NCBI GenBank assembly: GCA_937920085.1 | Contig: CALETE010000054.1 | Location: forward strand, 1 to 64,000 | Source: an uncultured Alphaproteobacteria bacterium | GTDB lineage: Bacteria > Pseudomonadota > Alphaproteobacteria > Caulobacterales > Caulobacteraceae | DNA length: 64,000 nt | Direction: 5' to 3' | In this document: in pieces, positions 1 through 6,759 of the stretch | Layout: every line of letters begins with the position of its first letter | Position numbering within the stretch: position 1 is the stretch's first letter | The notes under the pieces: generated by a model | What the model saw: only the letters and a program-made list of their open reading frames with translations | Databases searched by the model: none | Told to the model about the DNA's origin: nothing | Position numbers and translations under genes: made by a program

Positions 1-1053
1 GGAGAACTGCTTGCCGAGCGTCGGCGACAGGCTGGCCCAGCTGGCCAGGCTCATCAACCCGCCGGCGAACAGGATGTCGCGGGTGCGGCGCGGGGCGGTC
101 TTGGGGTCTGTGGCCAGGCGCGGCAGGTAACCGGCCTGGGCGCCGGCCCGGCCGCTCTCGGCGGTGAGCAGGAAGTTACCCCCTAGGGAGCCTGAGGCCT
201 TGGCCAGGGCGCAAAACGCCACCAGCCCGGCGGTGAAGGGGCCCGCTATGGGGGCAATGGCGGCGGCAAAGGGGGCGGTCGAGGCCGCCAAAGCCTTGGC
301 GGGCAGGAGGCCCATTATGGCCACAGAGGCTGACATATAGACCACAGCGGCGATCAGCACCCCGCCCACCGCCACAATGGGCAGGTTGCGCTGGGGGTTC
401 TCAATCACACGGGCGGCGACATTGGCGCTCTCCAGACCCAGAAACGCCCAGAACACCGGGGTGACCGCCAGGCTCATGGCCGCGCCGTCGGGCTTGCCGC
501 TCACATTCCATGAGGCCTGGAAGAGGTGCGGGTCAAAGGCCAAGACCCCGACCCCTATGGCCAGCAGGATGGGAGCAAGGCCCAGCAGCAGGGTGGCCCC
601 GCCGATCTGCGCCACCAGCCGCGGCCCAATCAGGTTGGCCAGGGTAAACAGCCAGATGGCCCCCAGCACCGCCATGAGGGCTGGCCCCGGGGCACCCAGG
701 GCTGGAATGAAATAGGCCAGATAGCCGACGACGGCCACGGCTATGGCTGTGGTGCCGATCCAGCAATTCACCCAATAGGCAAACCAGCTCACATGGCCCA
801 GCGCCGGGTGCAGCTCCTTACCGGCATAGTCAACCACCCCGTCCCCCGTGGGCCTCAGCACCCCCAGCAGGCCAAACATCAGGGCCAGGATCAGGGCGCC
901 CCCGCTGGCTATGGCCCAGGAGAGGATCGTGATGGAGCCATAGGCGCCTAGGGTGGCGGGCAGGAAATAGAGCCCCGAACCGATCATATTGCCCGCCGTC
1001 AGCAAGATCGCCGCCAGAACCCCCAGCCGCTGGGTCTTGCCCGCCCCGCTCAT
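1..1053 (-). CDS. APC-superfamily amino acid/polyamine permease (partial, runs off left edge)
   Basis: An inner-membrane secondary transporter of the amino acid-polyamine-organocation type. The frame stays open from the ATG at 1053 to base 1, giving about 351 codons without a stop; the C-terminus lies outside the window. The N-terminus reads AAILLTAGNMIGSGLYFLP, the first APC transmembrane segment with its GxxIGSG substrate-binding loop. About nine further hydrophobic segments follow, and a conserved FWAFLGLESANVAAR segment sits near residue 200. Its ATG overlaps the stop of the upstream Rieske gene (ATGA), so the two are co-translated. This suggests that it imports the substrate of the oxygenase, or exchanges substrate for product. 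The exact substrate cannot be read from the sequence; arginine/ornithine or putrescine exchangers are the closest look-alikes. Confidence 0.85.
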   Translation of the reverse strand, partial: MSGAGKTQRLGVLAAILLTAGNMIGSGLYFLPATLGAYGSITILSWAIASGGALILALMFGLLGVLRPTGDGVVDYAGKELHPALGHVSWFAYWVNCWIGTTAIAVAVVGYLAYFIPALGAPGPALMAVLGAIWLFTLANLIGPRLVAQIGGATLLLGLAPILLAIGVGVLAFDPHLFQASWNVSGKPDGAAMSLAVTPVFWAFLGLESANVAARVIENPQRNLPIVAVGGVLIAAVVYMSASVAIMGLLPAKALAASTAPFAAAIAPIAGPFTAGLVAFCALAKASGSLGGNFLLTAESGRAGAQAGYLPRLATDPKTAPRRTRDILFAGGLMSLASWASLSPTLGKQFS

Positions 1054-2045
1054 GGGTGGACCTTGGCGATCTGGGACTGGAACCAGGCTATGGCGTCCTC
1101 ATGCCGGGGGGAGAGGACGCCCACCTCGTAAACCCCCGCGTCGAGATTGCGCTGCACCGCCTCGCAGATCACCTTGTCCTCAAGGGTCAGGCCATCAGAG
1201 GTCTCAAGCACGGACTCCATGTCCGAGGCGCCGGGCTCATAGAAATAGAGATAGTCCAGCCGGGTCTTGTTGTGCCCGATGGGCCGCATGTGCTCGACCA
1301 TCAGGCCATAGCGATACACGTTGAAGGCGAGGTTGGGCCAGAGCCAGACCCAGAGGCCGTCATTGACCCCGCTCAGCGTCTCGACCTCATGCACCGCCGC
1401 CGCCCCGACCATGCGCACCTTATAGGTCTCAGGCTTGACCTCAGAGGCTAGCTTGGGATGCACCGCCTGGACGTGATAGCCCTCCAGGTAGTTCTCCACA
1501 TAGGTCTTCCAGTTGCAGTCGAGGTCGTGGCTGCGGCGCAGGGTGGCCGAGGCCGTGGTGACTCCGTGGGCGTCGAACAGGCCATCCAGGGGCGCGGTCA
1601 GCTCGGCCAGGGGCCCGGCCTCTCCATCCACATTGACGAAGATAAAGCCCCGCCACAGATCCACGCATACCGGGTAGAGACCAAACGCCCTGGGGTCGAA
1701 CCCCTCAGAGGCGCCGAAGTCCACGGCACTGCGCAGGCGGCCGTCCAGGGCATAGCGCCAGCCGTGATACTTACACGTCAGCTCCTTGCCGCAATGGCTT
1801 GCACCGTCGGCCACCAGGGGTCCGGCCCGGTGGCGGCAGACATTGTGAAAGCCTTTCAGCTCCCCTTCCGGCGTGCGCACCACCAGAACCGGCCAGCCAG
1901 CAACATCACTGGCCAGGACGTCACCAGCCTTGGCGATCTCGCTCTCATGGCCCAGGAATTGCCAGCCGGCGGCGAAGACATGGGTGCGGTCGCGCTCGTA
2001 AGCTTGCGGGTCGCGATAGAGGGAGGAGGGCAGGGTCAATTGCAT
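1050..2045 (-). CDS. Rieske non-heme iron oxygenase, alpha subunit (choline/carnitine monooxygenase-like)
   Basis: A 331-residue ring-hydroxylating-type oxygenase large subunit. The Rieske [2Fe-2S] ligands are visible as C70-x-H72 and C91-x2-H94 (CRHR and CKYHGW). The catalytic half has the motif NWKTYVENYLEGYHVQAVHP, which supplies the two histidines of the mononuclear iron, and a late Asp is available in the RHEDAIAWFQ segment. This motif style is typical of the family members that act on quaternary amines or betaines (choline monooxygenase, CntA/GbcA-like) rather than on aromatic rings. No reductase or ferredoxin gene is next to it, so electrons must come from a partner elsewhere. The stop overlaps the start of an APC permease, supporting a small uptake-and-oxidation operon. 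The substrate is inferred only by class. Confidence 0.88.
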   Translation of the reverse strand: MQLTLPSSLYRDPQAYERDRTHVFAAGWQFLGHESEIAKAGDVLASDVAGWPVLVVRTPEGELKGFHNVCRHRAGPLVADGASHCGKELTCKYHGWRYALDGRLRSAVDFGASEGFDPRAFGLYPVCVDLWRGFIFVNVDGEAGPLAELTAPLDGLFDAHGVTTASATLRRSHDLDCNWKTYVENYLEGYHVQAVHPKLASEVKPETYKVRMVGAAAVHEVETLSGVNDGLWVWLWPNLAFNVYRYGLMVEHMRPIGHNKTRLDYLYFYEPGASDMESVLETSDGLTLEDKVICEAVQRNLDAGVYEVGVLSPRHEDAIAWFQSQIAKVHP

Positions 2046-2089
2046 CGTCCCAGCATCCTTAAAGGCGCGGTCAGGTCAACCGGGGATGT

Positions 2090-2138
2090 GCATAGAGTGT
2101 GCCTATGCTGGGTATAGATTCTTTTGATTGGGTCTATG
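2090..2138 (+). promoter_or_regulatory. Inverted-repeat cluster upstream of the rubrerythrin operon
   Basis: A perfect repeat GCATAG-N7-CTATGC lies at 2090-2108. A second, looser one pairs TATAGA (2113-2118) with TCTATG (2133-2138). Both use the same TATAG/CTATG half-site, which suggests tandem sites for a dimeric regulator. They sit 70-115 bases ahead of the rubrerythrin start and also close to the divergent Rieske start. The regulator is unknown; the site resembles no consensus I can name with confidence. Confidence 0.35.
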
Positions 2139-2205
2139 CGCTGGAATCCTCTAGGAACGCGCCGTCAGCCGCGATTAGCCGCGGAACCCCAAACCGGAGA
2201 AGACG

Positions 2206-2622
2206 ATGAGCCTCGCCGCCAGCAAGACCCTGGAAAACCTGAAAGCCGCCTTTGCCGGCGAAAGCCAAGCCAACCGCCGCTATCTGTACTTCGCGCAGAA
2301 GGCCGACGTGGAAGGCTATAACGACGTCGCCGCCGTGTTCCGTTCCACCGCCGAAGGTGAAACCGGCCACGCCCACGGCCACCTGGAATTCATGGAAGAA
2401 GTCGGCGACCCCGCCACCGGCCTGCCCATCGGCGGCACGGAAAACAACCTCAAGGCCTCCATCGCCGGTGAAACCCACGAATACACCGACATGTATCCTG
2501 GCATGGCCCGCACCGCCCGCGAAGAAGGCTTCGACGAAATCGCTGATTGGTTCGAAACCCTCGCCAAGGCTGAAAAGTCCCATGCCGGCCGCTTCCAGCG
2601 CGCCCTGGAATCCATGGCTTAA
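2206..2622 (+). CDS. Rubrerythrin-family diiron protein without rubredoxin domain
   Basis: A 138-residue four-helix-bundle diiron protein. The expected ligands are all present: E19, E52-x2-H55, E89-x2-E92 and E123-x2-H126. Classical rubrerythrins (about 190 residues) end in a CxxC...CxxC rubredoxin domain that passes electrons to the diiron site; this one stops right after the bundle and has no cysteines. It therefore needs an external electron donor if it reduces peroxide. The gene starts with a good GGAGA ribosome site. It is 105 bases ahead of a GlpC-like Fe-S protein and a DUF3501 gene, a set of neighbours I recognise from other proteobacteria. The peroxide-reductase role is known for the family; the partner assignment here is inference. 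Confidence 0.9.
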   Translation: MSLAASKTLENLKAAFAGESQANRRYLYFAQKADVEGYNDVAAVFRSTAEGETGHAHGHLEFMEEVGDPATGLPIGGTENNLKASIAGETHEYTDMYPGMARTAREEGFDEIADWFETLAKAEKSHAGRFQRALESMA

Positions 2623-2727
2623 GACTGAACGGTCGCCCTTCGCCGCAAGGCGAGGGGCGTTCCACCCGCCGCCAGCTCAAGCGGCGCTTCCTTCTCTTTC
2701 TCATTCCGTCTCGAACTGGAGGTCACC

Positions 2728-4089
2728 ATGGCCGACACCCCCAAAGCGCCCGCGCGTGAGGGCAGCCTTGATGCGCCCTTCCGTCATCCCATCGCTTGGC
2801 AGGATGATGCCTATTACGATCTGGCCGCCGTCGAGAAGGAGATGGAGCGGCAGTTCGACGTCTGCCACACCTGCCGTCGCTGTTTTAACCTGTGCGATAG
2901 CTTCCCCAGGCTGTTTGACCTGATCGATGAGTCCAAGACCGGCGAGCTCGATAGCGTCGATAAGGCTGACTACGCCAAGGTCGATGAAGCCTGCACCCTG
3001 TGCGACATGTGCTTCCTGACCAAGTGCCCCTATGTGCCGCCCCACGAATTCGACATCGACATTCCCCACCTGATCCTGCGCTACCGTGCCGCCAAGCACC
3101 GGGCCGGAGAGCGCGACTTTGTCCGCGACCAGCTGGGTCAGACTGACCGCAATGGCAAGATGGCCAAGCCCGTGGCCAAGATCGCCAACTGGGCAACGGC
3201 GCGCAAGAACACCCCCCTGCGCAAACTTTTGGAAGCCATTGCCCAGATCGACGCCGAGGTCGAGCTGCCCAAATATCATTCCAAGACCGCCACCGACCTC
3301 CTGCCGACGCCGATTGCCCCAGATCCCGCTGGCCCCGCCTTTGGTCAGCGCAAGGTCGCCCTCTATGCCACCTGTTTCGTTGATTACAACACCCCCGACA
3401 CCGCCGTGGCCGCGGCTCGGGTCCTGGCCAAGCAAGGGGTTGAGGCCAAGCTGGTCTACCCCGAGTGCTGTGGCATGCCCCAGCTGGAAGCTGGCAATCT
3501 CAGCGACGTGGCTGGTCGGGCCAAGCGGGTTGCCGCTGCCTTCGCCCCTTATATCGAGCAGGGCTATGAAGTGGCGGCCCTCACCGCCTCCTGCGGCCTG
3601 ATGATGAAGTTCGAATGGCCCCTGCTCCTGCCCGAGGACGAGTCGGTGCGAAAGCTTTCAGCCGCCACCCGGGATATCTGCGAATATGTGGTGGATCTGT
3701 CTAAGTCTGTGGGCCTGGCACCGGGCCTCGCCCCGGTTGAGGGCGGGGTCACCGTCCATCATGCCTGCCATGCCCGGGCCCAGAATATGGGGGCCCGGTC
3801 GGCCGACATGCTGCGCCTGATCCCTGACACCAAGGTCGAGGTGATAGAGCGCTGCTCTGGCCACGGCGGCACCTTCGGCGTCATGAAGGACACCTACCCC
3901 CTGGCCTTGAAGGTCGGAAAGCCCGCCGCCAAACAGGTGGCTCAGAAGGGCTCAGCCGAGCTTTGCTCCGACTGCCCCCTGGCCTGCAAACACATTGGTC
4001 AAATGCTGACCGCAGAGACGGGGCCTAATCTTACCCCCCGCCAATCTCATCCCATCGAAATCCTGGCCCGCGCTTACGGAGTTCTCTGA
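2728..4089 (+). CDS. GlpC/HdrB-like (Fe-S)-binding oxidoreductase subunit
   Basis: A 453-residue soluble Fe-S protein. The N-terminal region carries two cysteine clusters, C46-x2-C49-x2-C52-x3-C56 and C89-x2-C92-x2-C95-x4-C100, which would bind two [4Fe-4S] clusters (the second has one extra residue before its last Cys). Two cysteine-rich CCG-type domains follow: YPECCGMPQLEAGN near residue 250, and HHACHARAQNMG with RCSGHGGTFG near residues 345-390. CCG domains are known from heterodisulfide reductase HdrB and from GlpC/LutA-type dehydrogenase subunits. A strong GGAGG site precedes the ATG. No FAD dehydrogenase partner (GlpA/LutB type) is adjacent; the partners here are rubrerythrin and DUF3501, so a role as electron donor to the diiron protein is plausible but unproven. 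Confidence 0.88.
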   Translation: MADTPKAPAREGSLDAPFRHPIAWQDDAYYDLAAVEKEMERQFDVCHTCRRCFNLCDSFPRLFDLIDESKTGELDSVDKADYAKVDEACTLCDMCFLTKCPYVPPHEFDIDIPHLILRYRAAKHRAGERDFVRDQLGQTDRNGKMAKPVAKIANWATARKNTPLRKLLEAIAQIDAEVELPKYHSKTATDLLPTPIAPDPAGPAFGQRKVALYATCFVDYNTPDTAVAAARVLAKQGVEAKLVYPECCGMPQLEAGNLSDVAGRAKRVAAAFAPYIEQGYEVAALTASCGLMMKFEWPLLLPEDESVRKLSAATRDICEYVVDLSKSVGLAPGLAPVEGGVTVHHACHARAQNMGARSADMLRLIPDTKVEVIERCSGHGGTFGVMKDTYPLALKVGKPAAKQVAQKGSAELCSDCPLACKHIGQMLTAETGPNLTPRQSHPIEILARAYGVL

Positions 4090-4093
4090 CACC

Positions 4094-4687
4094 ATGCCTG
4101 CTGCACAACGCCTGATCACCCGCGAAGATCTCATCCCAGACGCGGAGTTCGCCAAGGTCCGCAAGGAACGCCGCGCGAACCTTCTGCCCATAAAGCGGGC
4201 CCGCCGGATCGACCTCGGCCCCTTCTGCTCGTTCTATTTCGAGTGCTTCGACACCATGCTGTTTCAGATTCAGGAAATGCTCCTGATCGAAAAGGGCGGC
4301 GAAGCCCAGATTGCTGACGAGCTGGCGGCCTATAACCCCCTCATTCCCCAGGGCCGCGAGCTGGTCGCGACCGTGATGTTTGAAATCGAAGATGAAGTCC
4401 GCCGCGCCGTCATGCTGGCCAAGCTCGGCGGGGTTGAGGATCAACTCTTCCTGCAGGTCGGCACAGACAAGATCTATGCTGTGGCAGAGGGCGATGTGGA
4501 ACGTACCCGGGAGGACGGAAAGACCTCATCGGTGCACTTCCTGCACTTCCCCCTGACGGCCGAGCATGTGGCGGTCTTCCGGACCCCGGGGGTGCAGGTC
4601 ATGGTGGGCTGCGACCATGAAAGCTATGCGCACATGGCGGTCCTGAACCCAGCGACTCGTGCGGAGCTCGCCCGGGACTTCGCATAA
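4094..4687 (+). CDS. DUF3501 family protein
   Basis: A 197-residue soluble protein that I recognise as DUF3501 from the opening ITREDLIPDAEFAKVRKERRA and the following DLGPFCSFYFECFDTMLFQIQEML segment. It starts five bases after the stop of the Fe-S protein gene, so it is almost certainly co-translated with it. It has no signal peptide and no membrane segment. The family has no defined biochemical role; its constant association with rubrerythrin and a GlpC-like protein suggests a part in peroxide or redox stress handling. Only two internal cysteines are seen, so it is not an obvious Fe-S protein itself. Confidence 0.85.
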   Translation: MPAAQRLITREDLIPDAEFAKVRKERRANLLPIKRARRIDLGPFCSFYFECFDTMLFQIQEMLLIEKGGEAQIADELAAYNPLIPQGRELVATVMFEIEDEVRRAVMLAKLGGVEDQLFLQVGTDKIYAVAEGDVERTREDGKTSSVHFLHFPLTAEHVAVFRTPGVQVMVGCDHESYAHMAVLNPATRAELARDFA

Positions 4688-4739
4688 AAAGTCGTCAGGG
4701 TGCGTGGACAAAACGGTGTGAGGCAACGCATAGGGAATT

Positions 4740-5882
4740 GTGTCCACGCCGCCCGCAAATCGCCGCGCTGATATTGACTGGATCAGGGTGGCCGCCTTTG
4801 GCCTCCTGATCATTTATCATGTGGGTTTGGTCTATGCGCCCTGGGACTGGCATGTGCACAGTCGCCATACCTTTGAGCCCTTGCGTTATGCCGCCCTGGT
4901 CACAAATCCCTGGCGGCTGACCCTGCTGTTTTTCGTGTCTGGGGTCGCCCTGAGGTTTATGAGCCGTCGCCGGGCACCTGTTGAGGTGCTTCGTGCGCGC
5001 TTGGCGCGACTGGCCCCACCCTTCCTTTTTGGGGTTTTGGTCCTGGTGCCCCCCCAATCTTGGATTGAAGCCATGGATAAGGGGACCTGGAACCAGGGCC
5101 TAGGCCCTTGGTGGCTATCCCAGTTCAGCCCCCAGGGGTTTGTGGCCGGCATACCTCTGAACCACATCTGGTTTGTGCTTTATATCTCGGTTTACAGCCT
5201 GATTGTGGTCGGCCTGCTGGCCCTCCCCAAGATGCAAATAACGCTGGAACGCGCCTTTGCCTGGGTATTTGGCGGCTGGCGGCTGTGGTTGATCCCCATG
5301 GTCTATCTGGCCGTCGTGCGCCAAAACCTGTTCGCAACCTTCGGCCTGTCGAACCACCTGACCACCGACTGGTACAATCACGCCGCCTCCTTCGGTGTCT
5401 TCCTCCTGGGCTTTCAGTTGGCCCTACGAGACAAGGTTTGGGCCGATTTTGAGCGGCTGCGCTGGCTCTTCCTGGGAACGGCCATATGCGCCTTGCCAGC
5501 CCTCATCGTCCTCGAAGCTGATCCCAACGCCATGTTGGTCAACGGTGGGCTGTTGAAAAATATCACCTTTGCCGTGGACCAGTGGGCAACCATTGGCGCC
5601 GTACTCGGTTTTGCAAGCCGCCATATCCGCACGGCGGACGGTCCTTTACTGCGCTATCTGACCGACGCTGTTTTCCCCTGCTACCTCGCCCATCAGACCC
5701 TATTGGTCATCGCAGTCTGGATCTTGAAGCCCTTAGGCCTTCCCGTGGCCGTAGAGGCATCCTGCCTCTTGATCTTTACCCTGGGCGGGAGCCTGCTGGT
5801 CTATGAAATCGTCCGGCGGATAGGTCCGATCCGGCCCCTCTGGGGCCTGAAGCCATTTTCCGCGACCAAGGGAGTGGGCTAG
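4740..5882 (+). CDS. Acyltransferase family 3 membrane protein (OpgC-like)
   Basis: A 380-residue integral membrane protein with about ten hydrophobic segments. It opens with RRADIDWIRVAAFGLLIIYH, the hallmark first helix of acyltransferase-3 proteins, with the conserved Asp/Arg and the catalytic-type His in the IYH context. This family O-acylates sugars; the OpgC branch succinylates osmoregulated periplasmic glucans. The start is GTG at 4740. A DUF998 membrane protein follows after four bases, and the glucan glucosyltransferase gene opgH comes 0.9 kb downstream, which supports a glucan or cell-surface sugar substrate. OpgC assignment is inference from family and neighbourhood; a general O-antigen or lipid acyltransferase remains possible. 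Confidence 0.82.
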   Translation: MSTPPANRRADIDWIRVAAFGLLIIYHVGLVYAPWDWHVHSRHTFEPLRYAALVTNPWRLTLLFFVSGVALRFMSRRRAPVEVLRARLARLAPPFLFGVLVLVPPQSWIEAMDKGTWNQGLGPWWLSQFSPQGFVAGIPLNHIWFVLYISVYSLIVVGLLALPKMQITLERAFAWVFGGWRLWLIPMVYLAVVRQNLFATFGLSNHLTTDWYNHAASFGVFLLGFQLALRDKVWADFERLRWLFLGTAICALPALIVLEADPNAMLVNGGLLKNITFAVDQWATIGAVLGFASRHIRTADGPLLRYLTDAVFPCYLAHQTLLVIAVWILKPLGLPVAVEASCLLIFTLGGSLLVYEIVRRIGPIRPLWGLKPFSATKGVG

Positions 5883-5886
5883 GGGG

Positions 5887-6540
5887 ATGATGCCCTATCG
5901 AAGTCACAGACTGCTCTTGCGCATTGGCATGATTGCGCCGGTCTTTGCCTTTGTCGCCGTCGCCTTGGCGGTGATCGCCTATCCTGGATTCAACCACGCC
6001 CGGCAGTATTTGAGCGAGCTTGGCGGTGTGCATGCCCGCCACCCTGAAATCTTCAATTTTGGCGTGGTCATTTCCGGCCTCGGCGCAGGCCTGGGCGGTA
6101 TTGGCTTTGCCATGGCCATCTTGGCCCTTGGTGGCGGCCGGTTGCCGGCCCTTGTGACGGGGCTGTGCTTCATCCTGGCTGGAGTTGGCATGGTCATAGC
6201 CAGTATCTACCCCTGGCCCGATCCCCGGCACCTGGCCATCAATCTTGGATTGGGCATCCAGCTTGCCCCCCTGGCGATCATTTGGGGTTTTCGCACCACC
6301 CCGGAATTAGGGGGTTTGCGCCGGTTTCTGGCCCTGGTGTTTGTCGCCATGGCGATCCTGACCGTCCTGACCAAGCACCTTATCTTCAAGGGTCTGGTCA
6401 ATGACTTCAATGTCGGCTGGTGGGAACGGGCCTTTGCTTTTGTCCTGGTCGGGTGGACGGGTGTCGCGGCCTATATCCTCGAGCAACGCCTCCTGGCCCT
6501 TGCCCACGAAAATACCCCTTCTGCGCGATCGGCAGGCTGA
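5887..6540 (+). CDS. DUF998 family membrane protein
   Basis: A 217-residue protein with six predicted transmembrane helices and the YLSELG motif (RQYLSELGGVHARHPEIFNFG) that marks DUF998. The start lies four bases after the acyltransferase stop with an AGGGGG ribosome site, so both are probably one transcription unit. The family has no established function; some members sit with polysaccharide or lipid genes, as here. Nothing catalytic can be pointed out beyond the conserved loop after the first helix. Confidence 0.8.
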   Translation: MMPYRSHRLLLRIGMIAPVFAFVAVALAVIAYPGFNHARQYLSELGGVHARHPEIFNFGVVISGLGAGLGGIGFAMAILALGGGRLPALVTGLCFILAGVGMVIASIYPWPDPRHLAINLGLGIQLAPLAIIWGFRTTPELGGLRRFLALVFVAMAILTVLTKHLIFKGLVNDFNVGWWERAFAFVLVGWTGVAAYILEQRLLALAHENTPSARSAG

Positions 6541-6572
6541 GGCGTTCAGCGTCTTTGCAGCCAACCTCTCGA

Positions 6573-6741
6573 TTTTGTGATCGTTTTTCGGCTCTCGCCC
6601 ATCTATGAGGCGCTATCCCTGCCTTGTGCCCAAATTCTACTCGAACCCCCCGAATTTATTAATTTTTGTCGGACTGCAAGAGAGGGCTTGATTGTTCCCC
6701 TCGCAATGCAGCATAACGCTTTTGTGATCGAAAAGTGATCG
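6573..6741 (+). repeat. Direct repeats TTTTGTGATCG upstream of opgH
   Basis: The 11-mer TTTTGTGATCG occurs at 6573-6583 and again at 6720-6730, and a third partial copy GTGATCG follows at 6735-6741 after an AAAA spacer. All three lie in the 219-base gap between the DUF998 gene and opgH, the last one 19 bases before the opgH start codon. They may be regulator half-sites. The region also holds an AT-rich stretch around 6655-6670. No clear sigma-70 promoter could be fixed. Confidence 0.35.
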
Positions 6742-6759
6742 CACGGGCGGACGGGCAAT

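Noticed and set aside
377..951. Plus- and minus-strand frames of 80-141 codons near the left edge
   Set aside because: They lie within or opposite the APC permease, which explains the whole interval in one uninterrupted minus-strand frame.
2123..2136. FNR/FixK-like half-site TTGAT before the rubrerythrin gene
   Set aside because: The second half (TCTAT) does not match ATCAA.
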